From Gluconobacter cadivus (lineage in GTDB: Bacteria > Pseudomonadota > Alphaproteobacteria > Acetobacterales > Acetobacteraceae), in assembly GCF_015244745.1 (NCBI RefSeq), contig NZ_JABCQI010000006.1, positions 1-64,000 of the forward strand: a stretch of DNA of 64,000 nt. Direction: 5' to 3'. Both the position numbers and the translations under genes were made by a program. Under the pieces are notes generated by a model that worked only from the letters and a program-made list of their open reading frames with translations, ran no database searches and was not told the origin of the DNA. Positions 46,546 through 55,236 of the stretch are shown here, piece by piece. Position 1 is the first letter of the stretch, and each line of letters starts with the position of its first letter.

Positions 46546-47499
46546 ATGACCAGACAGATCGGTATTCTTCTCTATCCAGACTTCCAGTTGCTCGACGCTG
46601 CCGGAGTGACGGCAGCCTTCGAGCTTGCCGGAGGATTTGGGGCGGCTCCGTATGAGATGACGCCCCTGTCCCACCATGGTGGTCTGGTCCGGTCGTCTTC
46701 CGGGATGACGATCGAGACGGTTCCGCTCGCGGCGGCAGGGTCGTTCGATACGCTTATCGTTGTCGGAGGCGAAGGCCACAGGCAGGCTATGAGCTGCCCA
46801 GAATTACTGAACTTTATCAGGCATCAGGCCAGAAATGCGCGACGTATCTGCAGTGTGTGTACAGGGGCTTTCCTGCTGGCAGAAGCTGGCATGCTTGATG
46901 GCCGTCGTGTGACGACACACTGGCAACAAGCCCCGGCCATGGCAGCACAGTTCCCTAAAATCCGGGTTTCGGCAGATGCCATTCATATTCATGATGGCCT
47001 GATCTGGACATCTGCGGGGATCAGCGCTGGCATCGACATGGCGCTGGCGTTGATTGCCGAAGATCTTGGGGCCGATATTGCCCGTCGTACGGCGCAGCAA
47101 ATGGTGGTGTTCTATCACCGTCCCGGAGGACAGTCCCAGTTCTCGGCACTCCTCGAGATGACGAGCCCTCAGGAACGCTTTGCCGAACTGTTGGGATGGA
47201 TCCGGTCCAACCTGGAACAGCGCCTGACCGTGGATATTCTGGCCAGTCAGGCCGGCATGAGCCCCCGAAATTTTTCTCGCAGTTTCCGGGCAGCGGTGGG
47301 GATGAGCCCCGCAAAAGCAGTCGAACGACTGCGTCTCGAAGCCGCACGCGAGCAGGTGGAGAGATCTACCCTCCCCATTGAAGCCATCGCCGTCATGACA
47401 GGCTTTCATGATCCCGAACGGATGCGACGCGCCTTCCTGCGGGAGTTCCATCAGCCGCCTCAGGCTATCAGGCGAAATGCTGCGGCCGAGGCGACCTGA
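46546..47499 (+). CDS. GlxA-type regulator (DJ-1/PfpI domain + AraC HTH)
   Basis: A 317-residue fusion. The N-terminal DJ-1/PfpI-like domain has IGILLYPDFQLLDAAGVTAA and RRICSVCTGAFLLAEAGMLD, with the nucleophile-elbow cysteine in VCTGAF. The C-terminal AraC/XylS domain has LTVDILASQAGMSPRNFSRS and IEAIAVMTGFHDPERMRRAF. It is a transcription activator of the FtrA/GlxA group, with unknown ligand. Divergent from the DUF1348 gene. Confidence 0.9.
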   Translation: MTRQIGILLYPDFQLLDAAGVTAAFELAGGFGAAPYEMTPLSHHGGLVRSSSGMTIETVPLAAAGSFDTLIVVGGEGHRQAMSCPELLNFIRHQARNARRICSVCTGAFLLAEAGMLDGRRVTTHWQQAPAMAAQFPKIRVSADAIHIHDGLIWTSAGISAGIDMALALIAEDLGADIARRTAQQMVVFYHRPGGQSQFSALLEMTSPQERFAELLGWIRSNLEQRLTVDILASQAGMSPRNFSRSFRAAVGMSPAKAVERLRLEAAREQVERSTLPIEAIAVMTGFHDPERMRRAFLREFHQPPQAIRRNAAAEAT

Positions 47500-47633
47500 G
47501 AGTGCTCATTTTTCCTGGACGAGAAAGCAGCTCGTTTTGCAAGCAATCCCGACGAGATCCACTTCAATGATGGATCGCGTCTATCCCGCTAGAACAGGTC
47601 AAACACGCGGCAGATCAGGACACTTCCTAGAAT

Positions 47634-48599
47634 TTAACCCTTTGAATGAGGGGCAGTCCGCAGGAAGATCAGAATTTCTTCAAGCACCTGCCATCGGTTC
47701 CTTTCCATAACCACCATATGCGTTCCTTCCCCAATCTCCGTCCAGCGACGATACGGGGCATTGAGAAAACGTGGAAACAGGTTTCCCATCTGCTGAGTAG
47801 TTACATCCAAATCCCACTCAGCATGAAGCAGAAGAACCGGGACCGTGATCTTTTCGGGACTGTAAAACGCCTTCCCTGCGGACCAGTAGTCACGCACATC
47901 CTGAATGACACCCGCAGGCGCCCGGATCACTCCATCCTGCTCTGCGGGATCGCTCGCAAGAATAACTGCGGCCCACTGTTCAAACCACCCTGCTGGCAGA
48001 ATCTCTTCGCGTTTCTGCTCAGGTGCGCCTTCAAGCCAGCGCTGGCGAAATGCCTGAACATTAAAGCGGCGATAAGCAGGCACTGGACCACCCGGATCCA
48101 GACGAGAAACCCCGTCATTGATCCATTGCGGTGCAATCAGCGTTAATTTCTCCACCTTGTCATTGTGAGCAGCCGTATATGCGCCGGTAACCGTGCCACC
48201 CCAGGACATTCCGATCAGGCAAAGACGTGGGATGGCAAGCGTTGCGAGAAGATAGTCAACAGCAGTACTCAGATCGCGTACTGCTGTTTCGGTCCTGACC
48301 TGAGGCAGCGCAGCTTCAGGTGCACCTCCCATTCCATCAGGACGCGTTGATCCTCCGAAGCCCCGCACGTTGAGCGCATAAACGTCAAATCCTTCCCGCG
48401 AGAGAACATCCATGAATGCCCCCTCCCCAACAGGAACATCGAAAAGACTTTCTGCCGGCAACGTCGCGCCATGCATCAGCAAGATAGTGCGCTGTGAACC
48501 AAATATCTGGATGTCTGCACGTCGTTTATGGCGCAGATGAAGCGAGATATTGTCCGTATCACTCGGAATGAACAGGTTTTCCATAAGCAGATTTGTCAT
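47634..48599 (-). CDS. alpha/beta hydrolase
   Basis: A 321-residue hydrolase: RTILLMHGATLPAESLFDVP (HG oxyanion), YALNVRGFGGSTRPDGMG, nucleophile elbow CLIGMSWGGTVTGAYTA, acid in VLLLHAEWDLDVTTQQMG and histidine in IGEGTHMVVMERNRW, a full Ser-Asp-His set. ATG at 48599 was chosen because it overlaps the upstream stop (ATGA); the open frame extends beyond it into the metallo-hydrolase gene. It presumably opens an ester related to the metallo-hydrolase substrate. Confidence 0.88.
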   Translation of the reverse strand: MTNLLMENLFIPSDTDNISLHLRHKRRADIQIFGSQRTILLMHGATLPAESLFDVPVGEGAFMDVLSREGFDVYALNVRGFGGSTRPDGMGGAPEAALPQVRTETAVRDLSTAVDYLLATLAIPRLCLIGMSWGGTVTGAYTAAHNDKVEKLTLIAPQWINDGVSRLDPGGPVPAYRRFNVQAFRQRWLEGAPEQKREEILPAGWFEQWAAVILASDPAEQDGVIRAPAGVIQDVRDYWSAGKAFYSPEKITVPVLLLHAEWDLDVTTQQMGNLFPRFLNAPYRRWTEIGEGTHMVVMERNRWQVLEEILIFLRTAPHSKG

Positions 48600-49540
48600 C
48601 TGGCGTCTCCTACATTTAGTTGCGCAAATTCCCATGCAAAACCTTCTGGACGACGCCTGACATATCCGGCACCCGTTTCCGCGAAATGACTGGTAAAGCA
48701 GAGACTCCCGCTTTCCGCCGCTTCTCCAAGAAACCACTGCCGCGAGCGCTCGGCAGGCTGAACGAATTCGCAGTAAACGGACCGCAGATCCGGACGATAA
48801 ACCTGCAGAGGATGGTGCATGACATCTCCTGTAAACCACGCGTCTTCACCATCCGACCGCAGCCGGATCGAGGCATGATCGATGCTGTGCCCAGGGGTCG
48901 GATGAAAAGAGAAACCTGCAAGAAGATCTTGACCGTCGATGATAATCGCCTCTCCCAGCCCGGCTTCGATAACGGGGAGCATGCTGTCTGTATAGACACG
49001 TGGGAGTGGGCGATGGTCCGGGCGCCCTAAGATCTCTGGAGGTAGGTCTGGAGCAGGGTCAATACCGTCATTGCTGGCGCCGTATCGGGCCTCAATCACT
49101 GAGAAAACATGACGGGCTTTCGGAAAGGTCGGCACCCATTTTCCGTTGTGCAAACGCGTATTCCATCCAACATGATCGGCATGAATATGCGTATGCAGAA
49201 CGGTATCAACCTGCTCCGGTTGTACGCCTGCGGCTGCAAGATGTTCGAGAAACGACGTATGCAGATGATCCAGTGCCGGTGCGGCAGGTAACGGCTTGTC
49301 GTTTCCTGTGGCGGTATCAACCAGGATATTGAGACCAGAAACCTGAACAAGCCACGCATGAGTTCCCTGCGCGAGCCCACCGGTCACGGGGTTAAATGAT
49401 CCTGGCGTCAAATACGGACCGAATATTGCAAGTGCCTCAGCGTCGATATCCGGATACAGTTTGTGAGGGCGCGCGTTATCCCAATGAAGTTCGGGAATAC
49501 GCGTGACACGGGCGTCACCCACTTGAAAAGCTGCTGCCAT
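48596..49540 (-). CDS. metallo-beta-lactamase-fold hydrolase
   Basis: A 314-residue MBL-fold enzyme with the dinuclear-zinc motif in VDTVLHTHIHADHVGWNTRL (HxHxDH), a further histidine at PTPGHSIDHASIRL and aspartate in EDAWFTGDVMHHPLQVYR, plus SHFAETGAGYV. It resembles lactonase- or ester-type members (AttM/PPOX-like). It starts 78 bp from a divergent LysR gene and is coupled to the alpha/beta hydrolase. Substrate (lactone, ester or phosphoester) not determinable. Confidence 0.88.
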   Translation of the reverse strand: MAAAFQVGDARVTRIPELHWDNARPHKLYPDIDAEALAIFGPYLTPGSFNPVTGGLAQGTHAWLVQVSGLNILVDTATGNDKPLPAAPALDHLHTSFLEHLAAAGVQPEQVDTVLHTHIHADHVGWNTRLHNGKWVPTFPKARHVFSVIEARYGASNDGIDPAPDLPPEILGRPDHRPLPRVYTDSMLPVIEAGLGEAIIIDGQDLLAGFSFHPTPGHSIDHASIRLRSDGEDAWFTGDVMHHPLQVYRPDLRSVYCEFVQPAERSRQWFLGEAAESGSLCFTSHFAETGAGYVRRRPEGFAWEFAQLNVGDAR

Positions 49541-49617
49541 GATTGACTCAATACGATTGTTTTACGTCGCATCAGACGTTAGGGTGCGCGCAAACATCAT
49601 ACAAATCGATTTGAAAT

Positions 49618-50547
49618 ATGAAACCCATTGATCATTTCAATCTTCGTTCCTTCGATCTCAATCTTCTGATTGCTTTCGACGCCCTCGTTTCAGAACGCAG
49701 CGTCACAAAGGCGGCACGACGCCTTCGCATTCAACAACCCGCAATGAGCCATGCACTCGCCACCCTCCGAATGTTACTGGACGATGATGTGCTCGTCAGA
49801 ACCGGTGCTGTCATGCAACCGACCGCCAAAGCGTCAACCATGGCGTCACATGTTGCGGAGTTGTTAAGGCAGGCTCAGCACATCCTGATGTCTGAGGAAC
49901 AATTTGATCCTGCGACGGAACAGCGCATCTTTCGTTTCGGCTTTTCGTCCGAACTTGAAGTCTTTCTGATGCCTAAACTGACGGCCTATTTGCAACGGCA
50001 TGCACCTGGAATACGACTGCTGTCACGTGGATCTCCTCGGAGTGAGGTCTATACATTACTGGATACGGGGGCGCTGGATATCGCAGTTGGGTGTTTTGAT
50101 TTCGGTTTGGAACGCCATTGTGGGGTATCGTTGTATGAGCAGTCTCTCGTCTGCTGCTTCAACCCGAAGCTGATCGATCCGGATGCTCCAATCACGGTTG
50201 AGCGTTATCTTGCATTGCCCCATGTTCTCATGACGCTGAAAGATGACATCCAGGGATGCCTGTCAGACGCACTGATGCAGATTGGTCAGGAACTCAACGT
50301 GGTCCTCGCTGCATCAGATTTTCTGACGGCACTTGCTGCCGCAGCAGCCGCCCCCGTTCTGGCTACGCTTCCCAGCCGGATCGCTCAGCAACATGCCGCG
50401 CATTTCGGTTTAACGATCCGTCCCGTTCCACTGAACTTGCGTATCCCGGCAGTATCGATGATCTGGTCAGCCCGGAGTGATCGTGATCCTGCCGCAGTAT
50501 GGCTGCGCGATGCTGTCGCATCAGTATTGGGTAGTCATGTAAAGTGA
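49618..50547 (+). CDS. LysR-family regulator (NodD/NahR-like)
   Basis: A 309-residue LysR regulator of the NodD/NahR/LinR-like class: FNLRSFDLNLLIAFDALVSE, HTH VTKAARRLRIQQPAMSHALA with LRMLLDDDVLVRTG, and an effector domain (FRFGFSSELEVFLMPKLTAY, GALDIAVGCFDFGLERHCGV). Members often respond to aromatic or lactone-type ligands. Divergent from the MBL/hydrolase pair, its likely target. Confidence 0.9.
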   Translation: MKPIDHFNLRSFDLNLLIAFDALVSERSVTKAARRLRIQQPAMSHALATLRMLLDDDVLVRTGAVMQPTAKASTMASHVAELLRQAQHILMSEEQFDPATEQRIFRFGFSSELEVFLMPKLTAYLQRHAPGIRLLSRGSPRSEVYTLLDTGALDIAVGCFDFGLERHCGVSLYEQSLVCCFNPKLIDPDAPITVERYLALPHVLMTLKDDIQGCLSDALMQIGQELNVVLAASDFLTALAAAAAAPVLATLPSRIAQQHAAHFGLTIRPVPLNLRIPAVSMIWSARSDRDPAAVWLRDAVASVLGSHVK

Positions 50548-50570
50548 GATTTTTAATGGGCGCTCAAAAT

Positions 50571-50617
50571 AGCTATGACAGATAAATCTCTCCAGAAAGA
50601 GATAGGCTGTCATAGCT
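50571..50617. terminator. strong composite hairpin between convergent genes
   Basis: AGCTATGACAG pairs perfectly with CTGTCATAGCT (11 bp), and inside it ATCTCT pairs with AGAGAT. On the minus strand it is followed by ATTTTGAG. It lies between the ends of the LysR and ferredoxin genes and probably terminates both, better for the minus strand. Confidence 0.55.
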
Positions 50618-50703
50618 TCCCCAAAGCACGAGGAGTCATGACGACTTACATCAGCAGAAATTCTGATTATAGAAAAAAATGCGCAGTCATCTTTGTATGA
50701 ACG

Positions 50704-51018
50704 TCAAATTTTTACCAATTTGATTGCGCGCTCAGGACATGCTTTCACACACAAACCACAAGCACGGCATTGATCAGCATGCGGGGTATAGGCGACCATC
50801 CCTCCGTGGACATAGCTCTTGATTTTGCCCACAAATGAAAGATCGCGATAATCGGACGGATCGATCTTGCGCACTTCAAACACGTCGTAAGGACATACGG
50901 CGACGCAGGCGTCTTTTCCCTCACAGCGATTAAAGTCTACGACCGGCATGACCCGTCCTGTTTGGCCGTCTTTCAGACATTTAGGTGTGATCATCGCTTT
51001 ATTCCCTGACCCGCTCAT
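50704..51018 (-). CDS. small 4Fe-4S ferredoxin
   Basis: A 104-residue ferredoxin with two cluster-binding segments: FNRCEGKDACVAVCPYDVF and ADQCRACGLCVKACPERAI. The second is a classic CxxCxxCxxxCP; the first has CxxxxxCxxxCP, so one cluster site is unusual and may hold a 3Fe-4S or an atypical cluster. Its start overlaps the NAD(P)-binding gene's stop (51015-51018), so the two are translationally coupled. Electron partner unknown. Confidence 0.87.
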   Translation of the reverse strand: MSGSGNKAMITPKCLKDGQTGRVMPVVDFNRCEGKDACVAVCPYDVFEVRKIDPSDYRDLSFVGKIKSYVHGGMVAYTPHADQCRACGLCVKACPERAIKLVKI

Positions 51019-51923
51019 TTCGCGCCTTGTTGTAAATGCCGACTTTGCCGCAGCTCCTGCGCGAACATCTCGAGCGTCGTTGTGGGCTTGCCCAGTTCCT
51101 GCCAGATTTTTTCGGCATAGAACGGATCTTCGTGATCCCCGAAATACGCAAACAAATGCGCGACGAACTTCATTTTCGGATTAAAAAGACCGATCATCCG
51201 CATGATCCAAAGTGGAGCCACGCGAATTTTAAGTGTCGGATCATAATTTCGGACAAACCGCTCCAGCGCCTGCCTGACGGAGATCGCTTCCGGCCCCTGT
51301 ACGGGGCAATGTACAGGCATTGCCTCAGGATTCTGAAACGCCTCAATCACCCAGCGCGCATAATCGGCGGAGCTGATCCACCAGATTTTGATGTGTGTAT
51401 TCCCGATCCACTGGAGCGCTCGACCGCTGATCATATTTGGGAGCAGGTCCATGAAATGGGTCGGCGCGAAAAACGTATGACGAATACCGGAATCCGCGAT
51501 GATTTTGTGCCCTTCCATCCGAATAATATTGGGCACGATGTTATGTCTGATAGTGTTGAGCGCGGGAGGATAGGCGCCCAGAGCACCGATTTTAGCAATA
51601 TAATTAATATTCAACCCTTTGATGGCGCTCATCAAGTTCCGCACACCCTCCCTCTCTTCGTAGAAGGGAAGCGTCAAATCCGCCGTGTCGGTCGCAAGGT
51701 TGAGATAGAGCGCATCCACCCCGTCGAGCGCCTTGTGCAACCCCGCAATGTCCCGCAGATCTGCCTGGGCGATTTCGACATTAGGCGGCAGTATCCTCCG
51801 AGCTTTGTCTGGCGAACGAACGATTGCCCTCACCTGAAAATGTTTTGCCAGTTCCGCTGCAACTGGCGCGCCAAGCCGCCCCGTTGCACCGATGACGCCT
51901 ATAGTCCTGATCGGTTCCATCAT
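51015..51923 (-). CDS. NmrA-like NAD(P)-binding protein
   Basis: A 302-residue atypical SDR of the NmrA/HSCARG type: RTIGVIGATGRLGAPVAAEL (GxxGxxG), VRAIVRSPDKARRILPPNVE (NADP-type Arg) and ADLRDIAGLHKALDGVDAL. There is no YxxxK catalytic pair, so it may sense redox state or reduce specific substrates. It sits between TetR and ferredoxin genes, all overlapping by four bases. Confidence 0.86.
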   Translation of the reverse strand: MMEPIRTIGVIGATGRLGAPVAAELAKHFQVRAIVRSPDKARRILPPNVEIAQADLRDIAGLHKALDGVDALYLNLATDTADLTLPFYEEREGVRNLMSAIKGLNINYIAKIGALGAYPPALNTIRHNIVPNIIRMEGHKIIADSGIRHTFFAPTHFMDLLPNMISGRALQWIGNTHIKIWWISSADYARWVIEAFQNPEAMPVHCPVQGPEAISVRQALERFVRNYDPTLKIRVAPLWIMRMIGLFNPKMKFVAHLFAYFGDHEDPFYAEKIWQELGKPTTTLEMFAQELRQSRHLQQGAK

Positions 51924-52630
51924 ATTTTCTGATCCATTGATATAATGATCATCTTGAGTTTTTTCGGGTCGTAATGCCGGTCTATGACGGCGTTCTGGAG
52001 GCCGAGCCCGCGCAACAGAAACCGGATAGTGTTCTCGACCAGCTTGTCTCGTGTGATGCCGTATTCAACGACCGTGATGTCGGGCAGGCTGATGAGATGC
52101 AAAGTATTCGCTAGATGATGGACGAACCATATCTCTGCATGACCGATATGAATGCCAGATTCGACGTCTCCCGCGTCTTGAGCCGCCCTGAATGATTGCG
52201 AAAAAACGCTGACCCACGGCTTTACATGCTGGTCGAGGAACGCCTTTGCGAACTGGCCATCGCCAAGCAGGCTGGCCGTCACAAGGCGTTTGGTGTCTTC
52301 GTGAGACTGCGCATCGCCAATACCGGGAAACACTGCGTGCACGAGTATGGCGACACCCATGACCAGTGTTTCAGTTGAAGGCGTCACCTCGGCGAGAATA
52401 CGGCTGCCAACTGCATTCGCTTCAACGCAGTGAGTTTCAAGCGCCGCATAAAGCACGTCCTTGCTGGTAAAGTGCCGATAAAGCAAAGCTTCGGAAACAC
52501 CAGCGGCTCTGGCGATTTCCTTGGTCGTCGCACCGTCCCGACCGAGCCGGGCGAAAATGGGAGCTGCAGCGGACAGGATGGCCTGCTTGCGGTCAGTCGC
52601 GGACAATCTGGAACGGCGTGAGGTCGGCAT
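51920..52630 (-). CDS. TetR-family repressor
   Basis: A 236-residue TetR regulator: KQAILSAAAPIFARLGRDGA, HTH TTKEIARAAGVSEALLYRHF followed by TSKDVLYAALE, and a TetR_C ligand domain (IHIGHAEIWFVHHLANTLHL). It is the first gene of a coupled TetR-NmrA-ferredoxin operon and has a textbook palindrome just upstream, so it is autoregulated. Ligand unknown. Confidence 0.89.
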   Translation of the reverse strand: MPTSRRSRLSATDRKQAILSAAAPIFARLGRDGATTKEIARAAGVSEALLYRHFTSKDVLYAALETHCVEANAVGSRILAEVTPSTETLVMGVAILVHAVFPGIGDAQSHEDTKRLVTASLLGDGQFAKAFLDQHVKPWVSVFSQSFRAAQDAGDVESGIHIGHAEIWFVHHLANTLHLISLPDITVVEYGITRDKLVENTIRFLLRGLGLQNAVIDRHYDPKKLKMIIISMDQKI

Positions 52631-52653
52631 GGGTTCTCCTTACGGAAGTAAGG

Positions 52654-52671
52654 TAAGTGAACGCTCACTTA
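52654..52671. promoter_or_regulatory. TetR operator upstream of the TetR-NmrA-ferredoxin operon
   Basis: TAAGTGA-ACGC-TCACTTA is a perfect 7-bp inverted repeat, 23 bp before the TetR start. It resembles the TGAGTGA...TCACTCA sites of many TetR proteins. Confidence 0.7.
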
Positions 52672-52869
52672 TATTCAAGCGCTTATTCCATTTTTCCGTA
52701 TAAGATCAGGCTCGGGCGGGCATCGACGGCTTGAGAGTCTGTTTGGAAAATCGGTCTGATGTGATTCAAGCCTTGGATGTCGACGTCAGAACAGAGGGGC
52801 CGAGTGGCCAGGATCAGTTAGAAAAAGAAACACTATCCGTTTGAAATGCCAGGACTTGATCGTATTCTG

Positions 52870-53171
52870 GCAACAGAAGCCTCTGCCATGGCCGGACTTG
52901 CACCAATGGCTCATGACAATGGCGTGATGCATAGAAAACGTGTCATTTCAAGGGGAGGAAGATTTCTCCGTCAGCCCCTGTTTCAGGCAGGATTGGCAAC
53001 TGCGTGCCATAAACCCTTCTGAAAGATGTTTCCAAACCCATGAAACAATCGGGTAAACCACACAAACTGGTGATCGTCGCTATCGTACGGCGTCTCATTG
53101 CAATCACCAATACAGTCCTCAAAACAAGGCTGCCATGACGTATTAGATCCGCCGCTCCAACATAGTTTCTA
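52870..53171 (+). pseudogene. diverged 3' fragment of IS110
   Basis: This stretch aligns with about 8150-8455 of the IS110 element (for example TGGCTCATGACAATGGCG, GATCGTCGCTATCGTACGGC and the terminus ACATAGTTTCTAAC) at roughly 80% by eye, but has stops and indels. It starts where DNA of possible IS5 origin (GAGAGTCTGTTTGGAAAATC at about 52731) ends. It is much older than the 10830-10905 copy. No gene lies between 52672 and 53203. Confidence 0.75.
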
Positions 53172-53203
53172 ACATCTGAAATTTCCTCGCGAGATTATGA
53201 AAA

Positions 53204-54052
53204 ATGACCAGATCGGTTCCGTTTATCTCCCGCATTCTGATCTTTCCGATTAAATCATTGGATCCGGTGGAAGTCACAAATGCGCGGGTTCTTACTAGCG
53301 GGGCCTTGGCAGACGACCGGTGCTGGGCTCTATTTGACGCACAGGGGCGTGTGGTTAACGGCAAGAACCACGCAGAGATTCATCGCATCCGCGCTGGTTT
53401 CGATCTTGATAAACGGACCGTAAGCCTACGAGATGACTCTGGTCGAGGTCTGCCTACTGTTCTGTTCAATCTTGATGGCACTGCAAGACCAATAGAGGCA
53501 TGGCTAAGTCGGTTTTTCGGTTTTCCAGTCCACCTTCGGGCGGATACCACTACGGGACATCCTGATGATACGGATTCGCCTGGTCCGACTATCATCAGCG
53601 TTGCGACGCTAGAGACGATTGGAATATGGTTCGGGTTGCCAGTCGAGCAAGTTCGGGCCCGCTTTCGGACCAATATCGAGATCGGGGGCGTCCCGGCTTT
53701 TTGGGAAGATGCACTGTTCGGAGGACTTGGAGACGAAGTCGAGTTTCACCTTGGTGGCACAGAGTGGTTGGGAATAAACCCCTGTCAGCGTTGTGTCGTG
53801 CCGTCTCGCGATCCGCTAACTGGTCAGAGAGACAATGCTTTTGCCCGCCGCTTCGCAGAGTACAGGCGCCGGACGCAGCCGGCATGGTCTAATCCCGCGC
53901 GCTTTAATCATTTTTTTCGTGTAGCGATCAATACTCGGTCTGCACGCACCGGCGTTAACACAAGGATCGCACTGAACGATATCGTTACAACGTATAACAA
54001 TGCAGCGGCATGCACGGCGTTGGAAGAAAACAAACGCCCCGCAGGATTCTGA
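53204..54052 (+). CDS. MOSC-domain protein (YcbX-like)
   Basis: A 282-residue protein with an N-terminal MOSC beta-barrel domain (ISRILIFPIKSLDPVEVTNA, GALADDRCWALFDAQGRVVN) and a MOSC core (QVRARFRTNIEIGGVPAFWE, WLGINPCQRCVVPSRDPLTG) holding the conserved cysteine that binds molybdenum cofactor sulfur. YcbX-type enzymes reduce N-hydroxylated base analogues using electrons from a ferredoxin-NADP reductase-like partner. That partner here is the wrecked gene directly downstream, so the enzyme may be orphaned. Confidence 0.87.
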   Translation: MTRSVPFISRILIFPIKSLDPVEVTNARVLTSGALADDRCWALFDAQGRVVNGKNHAEIHRIRAGFDLDKRTVSLRDDSGRGLPTVLFNLDGTARPIEAWLSRFFGFPVHLRADTTTGHPDDTDSPGPTIISVATLETIGIWFGLPVEQVRARFRTNIEIGGVPAFWEDALFGGLGDEVEFHLGGTEWLGINPCQRCVVPSRDPLTGQRDNAFARRFAEYRRRTQPAWSNPARFNHFFRVAINTRSARTGVNTRIALNDIVTTYNNAAACTALEENKRPAGF

Positions 54053-54061
54053 GCGGGCACC

Positions 54062-54478
54062 ATGTATATCATTCACGTGCGAGCCGAAACGCCAGATATC
54101 CGTTCGTTCAGACGACGCCCGCTGGTAGGTGAACGGCTTCCCTTCCGTTTTATAGCCGATCATCATATGCGTATTTGCGGCCCAGTTGCTATGGTCGCCG
54201 CGGCGCTTGTATTGTGTGATGAACTCGGGACTTCACCTGAACGGATCGCCTGTGAATCGTTCGGCGGCGTTCTGTCGCACGGAGATAACCTGCCGGACAC
54301 CAAGGAATATCCGATCAGCTTCTCGCTATCGGGCACAACCTACACTGCAAAGTCAAGCTCATAAAAGGCACCATCACAACCGGTTGCGAAGTCGGTCTAT
54401 CGGCGGCAGACAAGAAGGCGGGCTACATCCTGGCGTGTCAGGCAAAACCTCGTGGGCCACTGCTCATGGTACGATAGT
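54062..54478 (+). pseudogene. collapsed FNR-type reductase with 2Fe-2S domain
   Basis: Short pieces of a flavin reductase remain in order: IHVRAETPDIRSFRRRPLVG and ERLPFRF (start of the FAD domain), then directly HHMRICGPVAMVAAALVLCD and GTSPERIACESFGG (end of the NAD domain), then YPISFSLSGTTYTAKSSS (start of a plant-type 2Fe-2S domain). After a stop come GTITTGCEVGLSAADKKAGY and ILACQAKPRGPLLMVR (its end). The FAD/NAD cores and the cluster cysteines CxxxxCxxC are missing. It would have fed electrons to the adjacent MOSC protein. Confidence 0.7.
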
Positions 54479-54554
54479 GTCCACTTAGCAGATGATCGCC
54501 AGATATGCGGTTCCAACTGGATTTCCTGGCGCCCGTGGTGTTCACCGAACCGAC

Positions 54555-54587
54555 AAACCGGAGGGCTCTAAAAACCCTCCGGTTTTT
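54555..54587 (+). terminator. Rho-independent terminator
   Basis: AAACCGGAGGG (54555-54565) and CCCTCCGGTTT (54575-54585) form an 11-bp stem with a 9-nt loop, with U residues running to 54587. It closes the MOSC/reductase unit and faces the end of the carbonic anhydrase gene 70 bp away. Confidence 0.8.
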
Positions 54588-54658
54588 CCAGGAGAATAAG
54601 GTCCCCATTCAGCCAAAATTGGTTCGTACCTCTTTAATTGCGTCCCTTGACGGAAGTT

Positions 54659-55225
54659 TTAAAGTTGATTGGCTATACGTCGATAGGAGTGTGCCAGACT
54701 AACATTCATCTCCGCGACGCTCTCAGAAAATGCCGTCGCATCCTGAGTGACCTGCGTAATCGTCAATAGATCTGTATTCGAATGAATTGTTGTCGTGGAC
54801 GGAATATAAAACTGCTCCGGCAAGACGCAGTCTTCGACAACGGAGTTATGCCTTACCACGCAACCCCGTTCGACCGTGCAGTTGAAGATCACGGAATTGA
54901 AGCCTATGAATACCTCGTCTCCAACAGCGCAGGGACCGTGAATGATCGAGCGATGTGCAATGGACGTGCGCGACCCGATCGTCACGGCCGCGCCATCTTT
55001 TGAGTGGATGACCACACCGTCTTGAATGTTCGACCCACTCCCGATCCGGATGGGCTCGACATGGCCGTCTTCATCGGCTTCATCGGCGCGAATAACGGCA
55101 TAGGGACCGATGAAGACATCGTCCTCGACAATCACATGACCGCACAGGATCGCGGTCGGGTCGATAAAGGCGCTTTCAGAAACTACGGGGAAATCACCAC
55201 GTGGATTTGGTCTCAGCATAGCCAC
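54659..55225 (-). CDS. gamma-class carbonic anhydrase-like protein
   Basis: A 188-residue left-handed beta-helix (hexapeptide-repeat) protein: AFIDPTAILCGHVIVEDDVF, IQDGVVIHSKDGAAVTIGSR, TSIAHRSIIHGPCAVGDEVF and CVVRHNSVVEDCVLP. The three metal-ligand histidines of the gamma family are present (about His74, His91, His96). Gamma enzymes accept Fe2+ or Co2+ as well as Zn2+, and are found in Zur regulons as stand-ins for zinc-only beta enzymes. It is the last gene of the minus-strand zinc-starvation operon, 11 bp after the alcohol dehydrogenase gene. Confidence 0.88.
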   Translation of the reverse strand: MAMLRPNPRGDFPVVSESAFIDPTAILCGHVIVEDDVFIGPYAVIRADEADEDGHVEPIRIGSGSNIQDGVVIHSKDGAAVTIGSRTSIAHRSIIHGPCAVGDEVFIGFNSVIFNCTVERGCVVRHNSVVEDCVLPEQFYIPSTTTIHSNTDLLTITQVTQDATAFSESVAEMNVSLAHSYRRIANQL

Positions 55226-55236
55226 ATTTCGTCTCC

